Origin: Terriglobales bacterium | GTDB lineage: Bacteria; Acidobacteriota; Terriglobia; Terriglobales; Acidobacteriaceae | Length of the DNA stretch: 48,591 nt | Direction of reading: 5' to 3' | Assembly: GCA_035764005.1 (NCBI GenBank) | Contig: DASTZZ010000041.1 | Coordinates: 1 to 48,591, forward strand | In this document: piece after piece, positions 8,371-16,621 of the stretch | Position numbering within the stretch: position 1 is the first letter of the stretch | Layout: each line of letters starts with the position of its first letter | Program-made: the position numbers and the translations under genes | Notes under the pieces: generated by a model | Told to the model about the DNA's origin: nothing | The model's database searches: none | What the model saw: the letters and a program-made list of their open reading frames with translations, nothing else

Positions 8371-9564
8371 CTAAGCTACTTTTGAACCAGCAAGCTCAGG
8401 GGAGTTGGGTACGGCAACTTTTTCTGAAGTGTCGAGTACCGTCGCGTACAGTTCGTTCAACCGTCTTGTCTGCAGCTCAGGTGAATACTCGAAGAGGCGT
8501 GTTTTAGCGTTTTGTGCCAGACGCTCTCGCTCAGCACGGCTCGCAAAGCTGGCGTGGATTGCGGCAGCTAACGAATGGGAGTCACCCGCTGCGACCAGAA
8601 CTCCCGACTCCAGATGCTCAATCAGATCCGGCACTCCGCCCACCGCAGTGGCAACTACAGGAGTGCCAAGCGCCATAGCCTCCAACACAACATTAGGAGT
8701 GCCTTCGGTCAGGGAAGGATTCACCAGCAGGTCGGAAGCTTGAATCCACGGTTGAATGTCCTTCTTGAATCCGGCGAAAAGCACGTGTTTTGTAATACCC
8801 AGTTCTATTGCTTGTCTCTCCAGTTCGGCGCGTCCGCGTCCCTCACCAAGAAGCACAATCAACAAGTTAGGAATTCGGCCAATCAGATTCGGCACCGCTT
8901 GGAGAAGATATCGGTGTCCCTTTTCAGGACTCAACCTGCCTGCAGCGCACACGCAAAAGCTATCGGATGGGAGGCCGAGTGCGTGTTTCGAGGGCGAGCG
9001 GTCCACGGGTAACACGCGATTCTGAAAACGAAGGAGTGCACAATTGGGAATAACTCGAGGAGGCGTTCGGCCCATCCGTTTTCTTCCTATTTCATCGGCC
9101 AAAGGGCGCGAAACGCATACTACCCAGTCAACCCAGCGCAGAATCATACGATCGATTCGCTCGTAGAGCCTGATGCGCCAATTTTCTCCAGTCCAGCCAC
9201 GCGCGAACGCGATCTGAGGACAACTTGCTAGACGGCTAGCCGCCCACCCCAAGAGATCGGCTTTATAACCGTGAGTGCAGAGCAGGGAAATGTTGTTCTC
9301 CTTTAAAGAGCGACCTAGCTCCATCGCTGTGCGCGAGTTAAATCGACCCGAGCTGAACTCAAGTGTTGGCAGTCCCACTCTCTCGGCTCGTTCAAGGAAC
9401 TCCGGACGGCGAGGACCATCGCGAAATGAGCTTAGCCAAATTTCCTGCTCGGGCGATGAGGCCAGGATCGCGTGATGCAGAATCTGCTTTTCCGGCCCAC
9501 CATGAAATTGGCTGGCGCGCAAATGAAGAATCCGAATTGTTCGGTTTTCGGTTCTCACAAACAC
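8371..9564 (-). CDS. Glycosyltransferase, GT4 family
   Basis: This is a 397-residue GT-B enzyme with standard GT4 features: an N-terminal LHLRASQFHGGPEKQI loop, the middle segment VCAAGRLSPEKGHRYLLQA, and the E-x7-E donor motif in SLTEGTPNVVLEAMALG, followed by PVVATAVGGVPDLI. It should add a sugar from a nucleotide donor to a glycan intermediate with retention of configuration, as known for the family. The start is a GTG at 9564; the next in-frame ATG lies far inside the conserved domain, so a GTG start is needed. It is divergently arranged with the propeller gene at 9639, leaving a 74-base shared promoter region. The sugar transferred is unknown. Confidence 0.88.
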   Translation of the reverse strand: MFVRTENRTIRILHLRASQFHGGPEKQILHHAILASSPEQEIWLSSFRDGPRRPEFLERAERVGLPTLEFSSGRFNSRTAMELGRSLKENNISLLCTHGYKADLLGWAASRLASCPQIAFARGWTGENWRIRLYERIDRMILRWVDWVVCVSRPLADEIGRKRMGRTPPRVIPNCALLRFQNRVLPVDRSPSKHALGLPSDSFCVCAAGRLSPEKGHRYLLQAVPNLIGRIPNLLIVLLGEGRGRAELERQAIELGITKHVLFAGFKKDIQPWIQASDLLVNPSLTEGTPNVVLEAMALGTPVVATAVGGVPDLIEHLESGVLVAAGDSHSLAAAIHASFASRAERERLAQNAKTRLFEYSPELQTRRLNELYATVLDTSEKVAVPNSPELAGSKVA

Positions 9565-9638
9565 CGCCGCTTTTCAAAGCTGCATCTGAGGTTCAAGATT
9601 GAATACATTTCGCCGCGATCCTCGATGAGAGTGAAGAG
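9565..9638. promoter_or_regulatory. Divergent intergenic region, probable bidirectional promoter
   Basis: These 74 bases separate the start of the minus-strand GT4 gene from the start of the plus-strand propeller gene, so both promoters must lie here or inside the neighbouring coding ends. The segment around TTGAATACATTT is the most AT-rich part, but I cannot fit a convincing -35/-10 pair on either strand. The purine-rich GAGAGTGAAGAG directly before ATG 9639 may serve as a ribosome binding site. Confidence 0.4.
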
Positions 9639-11084
9639 ATGAAATTGCTTCGAACTACCCTGCTATTTCTGGTCGCGCTCCTGTTTGTGACGTTTGAGTT
9701 TCGGACGATCCAAAGCCAGACTTCAAACCGAGTACCTGTAGATTCCTCAGTAGTCGTCGGGAGCGAAGCTCAAAGCAAGAGCGCATCGGCACAGAATCCG
9801 ACTTGCGGTAAGCCAGACGACAAGCAGGTCCACATTCCACCGGCCTGGGACACGTTTACACCGCCATCATTGGCCAAAAGCTATATCGATCCTGCATTTG
9901 GCTGCTCGGTGAAGAGGCTCACCGACAGCAGCCGCGACGAGACCGCATGGGACGGCAAGCATGTGGCGTTCATGAACTACTACTCGACGCTGACATCCAT
10001 AAATGCCGGCGACTCGATGCTCTTTGTTGTCTCGGACGACGGGAACTGGCGCCTGCGAGATGTGAATGGAGGCGTGGTAGTTCCTGTCGCAAAGATGCCA
10101 GGCTTCAGCGGCCATCCTGTGTGGGACGCGTCTGATGGCAACGTCTTCTACTACGCGGCAAAGAACGCTCTGTATAAGGGCGTTATCTCCGGCAATACAG
10201 TAAAGCCGAGCGCTCTGCATATATTTAAGGAGTACAAAAATATCGTCTCACCGGACGCGGCAGACTTATCGCAGGACGGCGATCATATTGCTCTCGTTGG
10301 CCAGAACGCGAACAACACGATGGATGCCTTCGTATGGTCGCTTCGGAACCAAACCAAGAGCACTGCTTATACCACTACTTGCACGATCAATGGCGACATC
10401 AACGGAGCCGCGCAGCCCGGGTGCATTCATAAATTGCAGCTCACTGCTGATAACCTGCTTACCATCCAGTTTCTTGGCGATGGCAGCGGCGCCGAGCAAG
10501 GTGTGCGGCTTTGGAATGGCAGCACCTTGGTCCACCTGCAGGATAAAACCGACCACTACGACACCGGCTACGATCTAAACGGGAAATCCGTTTTCATCGC
10601 TTCCAACAGCTCCTACACTCTGCCGGGTCTGAGCAATCCGTGCGCAAGCGGAGCGGGCATCGACGTGAGGCAACTCAGCGATCTGCGCTCCGCGACCTGC
10701 CTGCTCGATCATCAGCCTTACTGGCACGTGAGCTATCGTGGCGATTCTTCACAACCGTGGATTGCGCTGTCGTTCTTTGACGATCGCAAGTCAGGACCGG
10801 AGCTGCTTTCCAACAATTCCAAGTACGAGAAGCCAGACGCCGAAAATTGGAAGCTCTACGAAGATGAAATCATGCTGGCGAAAGTCGATGGAAGCGCCGT
10901 CTATCGTTTGGCTCATGCGCGCTCGCGCAGTAGCGAGAACTATTGGGGACAACCTCATGCAGCCATCAGTCGCGATGGCAAGTATCTCGTTTTCACCAGC
11001 AACATGGCCTTCCATGCCGGTTGCCCAGCCGACATGCACGTTCCCGGCGAGTGCTCCGACGTCTACTTACTCAAGGTTCGATAG
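9639..11084 (+). CDS. Secreted TolB-like beta-propeller protein (copy 3 of 3)
   Basis: The 481-residue product has an N-terminal hydrophobic signal sequence (LLRTTLLFLVALLFVTF), then a ~30-residue polar linker and the shared propeller domain. The domain starts with CGKPDDKQVHIPPAWDTFTPP and DPAFGCSVKRLTD, has LSQDGDHIALVGQNANNTMD in the centre, and ends QPHAAISRDGKYLVFTSNMA then GECSDVYLLKVR. This copy has only the propeller, with no added Ig-like domain, so it defines the core of the family. Cysteines are conserved between copies (for example GCIHKLQLT, ATCLLDHQPYWHVSYRG), which fits an exported, disulfide-bonded protein. It is probably periplasmic or extracellular, with a glycan-related role inferred only from context. 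The 3' end overlaps the convergent acyltransferase gene by 14 bases. Confidence 0.87.
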   Translation: MKLLRTTLLFLVALLFVTFEFRTIQSQTSNRVPVDSSVVVGSEAQSKSASAQNPTCGKPDDKQVHIPPAWDTFTPPSLAKSYIDPAFGCSVKRLTDSSRDETAWDGKHVAFMNYYSTLTSINAGDSMLFVVSDDGNWRLRDVNGGVVVPVAKMPGFSGHPVWDASDGNVFYYAAKNALYKGVISGNTVKPSALHIFKEYKNIVSPDAADLSQDGDHIALVGQNANNTMDAFVWSLRNQTKSTAYTTTCTINGDINGAAQPGCIHKLQLTADNLLTIQFLGDGSGAEQGVRLWNGSTLVHLQDKTDHYDTGYDLNGKSVFIASNSSYTLPGLSNPCASGAGIDVRQLSDLRSATCLLDHQPYWHVSYRGDSSQPWIALSFFDDRKSGPELLSNNSKYEKPDAENWKLYEDEIMLAKVDGSAVYRLAHARSRSSENYWGQPHAAISRDGKYLVFTSNMAFHAGCPADMHVPGECSDVYLLKVR

Positions 11085-12423
11085 GAGCGGATTCGAGACT
11101 TCCCGAAATAGGAGCAGGGCAGATCTCGGGCGATGCTTCGTTTGTATCGGCTTTGCCTAGAACGGGCACTTCGGTGTGGCGGGGTTCTTCCACGTTCTCG
11201 TCAATCACAGGTCCCGAAGGAACGTACGTAAACTTCCGTTGCTTCAAACGCAGGAATGGACTCTCCAGCCAACGGAACGAGGCCGCAGCCATCGCCAACG
11301 TTAGCGACAGCGCCGCTGCCGAGGATAAAGTCATGTGAAAGGGACCACGATAATGTGTAAAAAGATAATAGGCACACCGAAGAGCCAGGATGTGGAACGC
11401 ATAGAGTCCGTAGGAGATCTTTCCCAGATACACCAGCGTTGGGCGCGTGAAAAACGAAAGGCCATCCTGTCCGCCTCCGAGGATTGCGATAAAAATCAAT
11501 ACTCCGCTCAGCGACATGAGCGGAAAGCCAATTAAGCCTCCAGTTACTGGCGGCACCTGGTCATGCAAACCGCAGTATCGGCCGACGACGAACCATATGA
11601 ATAGAGCGAAGGCAAGCAGCGCAATTCGGCCAAGACGTCCAATTCGCGGCAGAGGCTGTCGGTGTAAGGCAAATGCCAGAACGATTCCGCAGGCGATCGA
11701 ATCCAGCCGGACAAACGTGTTGTACCAAAGACTGCCGAACGGTACGTGCCTGAGCAACAGCGTGAGTCGGACAAAAGTTCCCGTCGCGAGCAGCGCGCCG
11801 ACAATTGCGTAAACAACTGCTTTTCGCGCCTTGCACAGCACCAACGGCCACAATAGATAGAATTGCTCTTCGAACGAAACGCTCCAAAGAGGTCCGATCA
11901 TGCTGGCTGCGGGATAGCCATTGAGGACGACGATCCAGTTTCCCGCAAAAAAGAAAAATGCGATTGCGTAGAGCGAACTCAGCGGCTGACTTCGATCAAA
12001 AATAGAAATCAGGCCGGCAAGGCCGATCACAAAAAAGTAAAGCGGCCAGATCCGCAAAAGCCGCCGGATGTAAAACCTCTTTAAGTCAGCTTGTCCGCGC
12101 AACTCCTTTTCACGTAACAACAGCTCTGTAATCAGAAAGGCGCTGAGGATGAAAAATACGTCGAGGCTGCACATGCCGGCGCGGATGACGCCGCTGATGA
12201 GAGACGCGAGTGCCACCGGCACATGGCGCGCAATGTAGTAGCTCTCCTCGCGCGGTAGCGCGTGGTAACTCCAGACGCCAACGAACAGAAATATCCTGAT
12301 TGCATCCAGCTCTGGGTGATAAAAACGCTGCCTTGTCTGAGACTTGTCGAGCGCAGACGGTGCGCGATTCACGCCTTGCGCAGATTGGATTGCAGGACCT
12401 TGAAGATACTGGCCTGAGCCCAT
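11071..12423 (-). CDS. Acyltransferase 3 family membrane protein (OafA/NodX-like)
   Basis: The protein has about ten hydrophobic segments and the family's opening block HPELDAIRIFLFVGVWSYHA, where the last His matches the catalytic His of acyltransferase 3 proteins. Further family marks are LDVFFILSAFLITELLL, FYIRRLLRIWPLYFFVI, and GPLWSVSFEEQFYLLWPLVL. Such enzymes move acetyl or similar groups from the cytoplasmic side to sugars of O-antigen or exopolysaccharide. A hydrophilic tail of about 60 residues follows the last membrane segment. I chose ATG 12423; a GTG at 12471 would add 16 residues, and neither start has a clear ribosome binding site. The gene lies just beyond the hairpin that ends the main operon, so it may have its own promoter in 12424-12553. 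Confidence 0.88.
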   Translation of the reverse strand: MGSGQYLQGPAIQSAQGVNRAPSALDKSQTRQRFYHPELDAIRIFLFVGVWSYHALPREESYYIARHVPVALASLISGVIRAGMCSLDVFFILSAFLITELLLREKELRGQADLKRFYIRRLLRIWPLYFFVIGLAGLISIFDRSQPLSSLYAIAFFFFAGNWIVVLNGYPAASMIGPLWSVSFEEQFYLLWPLVLCKARKAVVYAIVGALLATGTFVRLTLLLRHVPFGSLWYNTFVRLDSIACGIVLAFALHRQPLPRIGRLGRIALLAFALFIWFVVGRYCGLHDQVPPVTGGLIGFPLMSLSGVLIFIAILGGGQDGLSFFTRPTLVYLGKISYGLYAFHILALRCAYYLFTHYRGPFHMTLSSAAALSLTLAMAAASFRWLESPFLRLKQRKFTYVPSGPVIDENVEEPRHTEVPVLGKADTNEASPEICPAPISGSLESAPIEP

Positions 12424-12553
12424 GATCGCTTCGGAATCATCATTGCTGATGAAAGAGTCAAGAAGGCACACGTAGAGGTTTCGCTCGTCAGAGGTCCAGC
12501 ATTGCTATCCATGGTCTGAGCGCGAAACGTACGAAGCCTCTGTGCTTCTAAAA

Positions 12554-12603
12554 TGACGGACGGGCCCGGCGGTTTTCACATCACCGTTCAGGCCCGTCCA
12601 TCA
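12554..12603 (-). terminator. Hairpin terminator at the end of the main operon
   Basis: A perfect 9-base inverted repeat, GGACGGGCC (12558-12566) and GGCCCGTCC (12591-12599), encloses a further partial stem (CGGT/ACCG) and a short AT-rich loop. TGA/TCA extends the outer stem after one mismatch. Read on the minus strand, the stem is followed by GTCATTTTAG, a weak T run. It lies 29 bases after the stop of the nucleoside-hydrolase-like gene and before the acyltransferase gene, the expected place for an operon terminator. Confidence 0.7.
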
Positions 12604-12631
12604 GCCCTTGTGGTTCGGTAGGAGTTATCCG

Positions 12632-14815
12632 TCAAGCTGCGAGTGAGACCATCGATTCAGGCCTGGCGTCCAGCGGTGTAAGTGAGAGGTCCGGCGGGGG
12701 AGGCATTAGCTGCCCGAGTATCGAGATCACAGTCAGATTGACTGAGTTGGAAGTGCCGCCGCCTGGAGTTGGGTTGAACACTGTAACCGAGTGCACTCCG
12801 ATCGAGAGGAGTCCGCCGCTAATCTTAGCTTGAACTTGAGTCGCACTAATGAAAGTAGTCGGTTGCGCTCCGCCGTCAATCTGGATGACTGAACCTTTCA
12901 CAAATCCACTTCCCGTAACCGTGAGCGTATAGCTGCTGGCCAGAGCTAAAGCCGGATTCGGCGAAACGCTCGAGATTGAAGGCACTGGGTTACTGACAGC
13001 TAACGTAACCGCAGATGATGTACCGCCGCCAGGAGCAGCATTGAAAACCGTAATCGATAGATTGCCCGCCGCAGCAATGTCAGATGCGGGAATCGATGCG
13101 GTCAACTGAGTAGTGCTGATAAAGGTAGTGGAACGGTTGGCTCCATTCACCCTCACGACAGATCCACCAACGAAGTTAGACCCATTCACCGTCAAGGTGA
13201 AGCCGGAGCCGCCGGCGGTCACGGTAGTCGGCGATATGGTTGAGAGCGAAGGCGCTGGATTATTAATTGTGAAAGTAAGGGCCGAGCTCGTTCCGCCGCC
13301 CGGAGTTGACGCCGTAATTGCTAACGATCCCGCAGTAGCAAGATCGCTGCTGGTAAGAGTAGTGGAGAGTTGTGTGCCGCTAATGAAGGTTGTGCTACGG
13401 GCGGCCCCATTAACTTGCAGAACTGAATTGCTCATGAAGCTGCTGCCGGTAGCAGTGAGCGTTATAGGTCCGCTGCCCGCAGTTGCAGCCGATGGTGAAA
13501 TGCTGCTGAGAGTCGGCGCTGCCGCAGCAACACTCAGATTCAGTGTGTTCGATGTCCAGTTCCCCTCGGAGGAGTTCGAAACTGTAATCGCTAAATTTCC
13601 TACTTGGCTGAAATCCGCTGCACTAAGCTGCACACTCAGCTGCGTGCCACTAACAAATGTTGTCGAACGACCGCTTCCATTTACCATAACCTGCGAGTCC
13701 TGGAAGAAGTTATTCCCGTTGATAGTGACAGTTTGGCCAGAGCTGCCAACAAACACGCTTGTCGGTGACAGGCTGCGCAAAATAGGCATGTTCGAGGAAC
13801 TCTGAATCAGCGGATTGAGGATGGCGGCCATATCACTGGCTGCAATTTGCTTCTTCAGATATGAGTGTCCCATTTGAGGAGAGGGCGACCAGAAGTTTTG
13901 GCCCCGGAACTGATCGTTTGTATCATCGATTGTAGTCTGGCCGTTGTAGCCTCCGATAGTGAAGTTCGTTCCCACACCGCCGCGAACGGCATAGAGGAGC
14001 GCTAACTGACCCCATGCCGTTGTAGTTGCTGAGGTCAGACCTTGAGCGCTGGCATATAGGTTATAGGCGTCCTTCACCGGATCTACAGTAGGATCGGACG
14101 TTGGCGAAGGACCGGTGGTTACATCAAAAGCAGTATCGGCGCCAATATTGACAATCTCGCCCGGCCAGTTTGCGTACACATAAGTGGCGGCATCTGTATC
14201 GGCTTCAAAGTTCCCCTCTCCTCCAGAAGGAAACCAGCCAGCGCTAGATACTAAGCGTCGAACCTTTTGAGCAACCAACTGCACTCCCGTGAGTGGACTT
14301 ATCGAATCTGGCTGGCTTTGAAGCAGGCCTTGCAATGGTTCATAGTATCCATTAGCCACGATGTACACGCTTCCATCAGGAGCATTGGCAAGAGCCTGTC
14401 TATATACAGTTACGGCATCGGGATAGTTGGCGCGCGTGTCGCCAGGCGTTCCAAACTGATTGACGATTTGCCGCGTATACGCACTCGTAGCTGAATTGTT
14501 TATGTTTGGCGTGCTCGCCTTGTTCGCACCAATCGGCACATTCGGATGTCCGTAGTAGGTGGCAATCGCTCGCATGGCAGGAGCGCTATAGTCATTGGCG
14601 GATGAACAGATGACTGCGAGGACGTTGACCTCGCCTCGATCGGCAAGAGCCCACATCATGGCATGATCACCGACGTCGTCGGCATCGATCGCCATATCAG
14701 AGTCAATGATCAGATTGACTGGCGGAGTCGGCTCCTGGAGCTGAGCATGTAGAGAAATGGAAAGGACTGTTAATACCGAAATGAATAATGTTGCGAGTGA
14801 GCGTGTCCGCCTCAT
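12632..14815 (-). CDS. Secreted nucleoside-hydrolase-like protein with four IPT/TIG repeats
   Basis: The 727-residue protein starts with a signal peptide (LATLFISVLTVLSISLHAQ). Residues ~33-335 resemble inosine-uridine nucleoside hydrolases: VNLIIDSDMAIDADDVGDHA carries the Asp cluster that binds calcium in that family, and VNVLAVICSSANDYSAPAMR follows as expected. Residues ~344-692 are four similar IPT/TIG Ig-like repeats, each with an ISP or LSP start and a STTFISGTQL-type core. A short tail follows with no recognised anchor. True enzymes of this family split N-ribosides in the cytoplasm or periplasm; here the domain is exported and the substrate is unknown. The start has an excellent ribosome binding site, GGGAGG at 14825-14830. 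It is the last gene of the operon, 66 bases after the deacetylase fusion. Confidence 0.82.
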   Translation of the reverse strand: MRRTRSLATLFISVLTVLSISLHAQLQEPTPPVNLIIDSDMAIDADDVGDHAMMWALADRGEVNVLAVICSSANDYSAPAMRAIATYYGHPNVPIGANKASTPNINNSATSAYTRQIVNQFGTPGDTRANYPDAVTVYRQALANAPDGSVYIVANGYYEPLQGLLQSQPDSISPLTGVQLVAQKVRRLVSSAGWFPSGGEGNFEADTDAATYVYANWPGEIVNIGADTAFDVTTGPSPTSDPTVDPVKDAYNLYASAQGLTSATTTAWGQLALLYAVRGGVGTNFTIGGYNGQTTIDDTNDQFRGQNFWSPSPQMGHSYLKKQIAASDMAAILNPLIQSSSNMPILRSLSPTSVFVGSSGQTVTINGNNFFQDSQVMVNGSGRSTTFVSGTQLSVQLSAADFSQVGNLAITVSNSSEGNWTSNTLNLSVAAAAPTLSSISPSAATAGSGPITLTATGSSFMSNSVLQVNGAARSTTFISGTQLSTTLTSSDLATAGSLAITASTPGGGTSSALTFTINNPAPSLSTISPTTVTAGGSGFTLTVNGSNFVGGSVVRVNGANRSTTFISTTQLTASIPASDIAAAGNLSITVFNAAPGGGTSSAVTLAVSNPVPSISSVSPNPALALASSYTLTVTGSGFVKGSVIQIDGGAQPTTFISATQVQAKISGGLLSIGVHSVTVFNPTPGGGTSNSVNLTVISILGQLMPPPPDLSLTPLDARPESMVSLAA

Positions 14816-14881
14816 CGGAATGTACCTCCCGGAAAGTGTTGATGTGAACTTGATATTGCAGAGAGTGATAGAGAATCGTGC

Positions 14882-16621
14882 CTACAACGGAGTGGAATCG
14901 AGACCTGATGTGTCGAAGTCAGGTGTGTGAAGTGCTGGCCGTGAGCCTTTCTGAGAAGAAGAGAGGGGAACGTGCTCAAAAACTCTGTCAGGTTTGCTCT
15001 TGCGACGTGAGAGCGATCTTTTCAGCGTATCGACTATGTCAAATATCCCTTGCAGCTCAAGCTCCAGCTCCCACGAGTTTGCATACAGGTTCTTCCGCCG
15101 CAGATGCTGGCCGTCGCCTCCTCCGCAATGGTTTTCGCCGCCAAAGCCAGAGACAAAGAACGGGTAGTTCGCTCGAACGATCTGCACTGCTTCCGCGGAC
15201 ATGTTTTCGGGTTGTCCAAACGGAAATGCGAAGAAGTTCACGGCTGTTCCTAAACGCTGTTCAAGATCGAACTTGGATCCGGCAATCTCAAAGTCCAGCC
15301 TGGCATTGTCTTTCGAGCCGCAATCAAAATGCGTGCGCGTGTGTGCCCCGAACTCGACCTGTCTGGAACTCCAGTAACGAAGCTGCTCCCAAGTTAGCGG
15401 CAGGGCTCCGCGAATTCCGTTCTCGATATCATGCTGAAACTCCTGTTGGTGAGTTACTGGTTCCGTTGAAATGAACATCGTGATCGGAACGCCCGTCTCT
15501 TCCGCAACTGCGCGAAGCGCTAAAAAGTTATCGGCGTATCCGTCATCGAAGGTCAAGACGACCGTTGGAGCGTCTACTTTGCCGGCTTTAAGCAACTCAA
15601 CTGCTTGGGCCAGGCTGACGATTCGATAGTGGCGTTGCAGAAATCTGACTTGTCGCCAAAACGCCTGTGTAGAAATACCCATGCGATGCGGGCGATCCGA
15701 TACCAAGTGGTGAGTGAGAATTGTGATCGGGTATTTGCGTCGGAGTCTCCTATACCAATTGCGAGTAATGATGAGCGGGGAGCAAAGTAGCAATGTATCC
15801 AGGCACAGCTTCCATCTTGGCCGGTGGCGGAACTGAGGACTAACATCACTGGTCGGAGTTGAAGAGAGTTGGAGTTGTTCGAGGTAAGGTGAAAATACCT
15901 GCTGTATCCAGTCGGCTAACTCGGCTGAGGTTTCGTCAGCAGTTCCATGGACAAGATGTTTGATACTTTCGATTGCGAGATCATCGCAGAGTAAATCTGC
16001 TTTGAGCGATACGCTTATCGGATCATCGTAAGGTTGGTGCGGCAGAGTGAGTTGCGCCAAGGTAAACGCACTCGAGTTTGCCGCGTTCCATTCGGCTGCA
16101 ATCGTCGTTCCTGCTGGCTCATGCCCTCGCTGCTCAGCAACATTTCGCGCTGCAATCCAACCTCGGCGCGGGATCGTGAGCAGGTTGTCAGGAATCCGTT
16201 GCGAGCTAAGGATGATCCCGAAATCGGGACGCCGTTCCACAACAAAGCTGGTCGTCTTCGAGTAGTCCCCATTCCATGGAATCAAAATGGGAATTCCTTT
16301 CGCATCGCACTTCTGAGCGAGATGCGCGGGAGTAAATGAGTGTATGTCGGCACGAACGCCATGAATACTAGACAGTGCTCTCTCTATGATGTGTTCGCAA
16401 AGGGAATGCAGGAACGAGAGTGGTCTCCGGAAGCGCGCGGTGCCCGAGTCGCTGCTGCGACCGTCCATAATCAGTTGCTGCTCCATCGGAAGCTCGCGTC
16501 TGGGTGCCTGCACGATTCCACAGATCTCGACATCCGGTATTTCCCGAGCAACGCGCTCGGCAAGAGTCCATGCTCGTGATGGCCGAGCGTTCGAAAAGAT
16601 AAGAATGCGGCAACTGCTCAT
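14882..16621 (-). CDS. Fusion of a formyltransferase-like domain and a NodB-type polysaccharide deacetylase
   Basis: The 579-residue protein has two parts. Residues ~1-200 look like the N-terminal Rossmann domain of formyltransferases (ILIFSNARPSRAWTLAERVA at the start, then RPDFGIILSSQRIPDNLLTI), but the usual catalytic Asn-His segment appears as GWIAARNVAEQRG, without the His. Residues ~295-520 form a carbohydrate esterase 4 domain: THHLVSD, TFDDGYADN with D359 and D360, and HTRTHFD with H427 and H431 as the metal-binding H-x3-H. This domain would remove N- or O-acetyl groups from a sugar. No signal peptide is visible, so it probably acts on the cytoplasmic side. The ATG overlaps the flippase stop by four bases. 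Deacetylase activity looks intact; the first domain may be degenerate or have another function. Confidence 0.83.
   Translation of the reverse strand: MSSCRILIFSNARPSRAWTLAERVAREIPDVEICGIVQAPRRELPMEQQLIMDGRSSDSGTARFRRPLSFLHSLCEHIIERALSSIHGVRADIHSFTPAHLAQKCDAKGIPILIPWNGDYSKTTSFVVERRPDFGIILSSQRIPDNLLTIPRRGWIAARNVAEQRGHEPAGTTIAAEWNAANSSAFTLAQLTLPHQPYDDPISVSLKADLLCDDLAIESIKHLVHGTADETSAELADWIQQVFSPYLEQLQLSSTPTSDVSPQFRHRPRWKLCLDTLLLCSPLIITRNWYRRLRRKYPITILTHHLVSDRPHRMGISTQAFWRQVRFLQRHYRIVSLAQAVELLKAGKVDAPTVVLTFDDGYADNFLALRAVAEETGVPITMFISTEPVTHQQEFQHDIENGIRGALPLTWEQLRYWSSRQVEFGAHTRTHFDCGSKDNARLDFEIAGSKFDLEQRLGTAVNFFAFPFGQPENMSAEAVQIVRANYPFFVSGFGGENHCGGGDGQHLRRKNLYANSWELELELQGIFDIVDTLKRSLSRRKSKPDRVFEHVPLSSSQKGSRPALHTPDFDTSGLDSTPL

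Noticed and set aside
9865-10221. Antisense open frames within the propeller genes
   Set aside because: They recur opposite conserved propeller sequence and carry no start signals or domains, as expected for shadows.
12700-13790. Tandem repeat pattern that could suggest a satellite or CRISPR-like array
   Set aside because: The similarity is at protein level with a period of about 87 codons, from four IPT domains; there are no short identical repeats with unique spacers.
13113-13805. A 230-codon open frame on the plus strand inside the IPT repeat region
   Set aside because: It is antisense to the four IPT repeats, has a repetitive Val/Pro/Leu-rich sequence with no recognised domain, and arises from the codon pattern of the repeats.
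14878-15474. A 198-codon plus-strand frame at the 3' end of the deacetylase fusion gene
   Set aside because: It covers the catalytic HTRTHFD region of the deacetylase on the opposite strand and has a composition typical of shadow frames.
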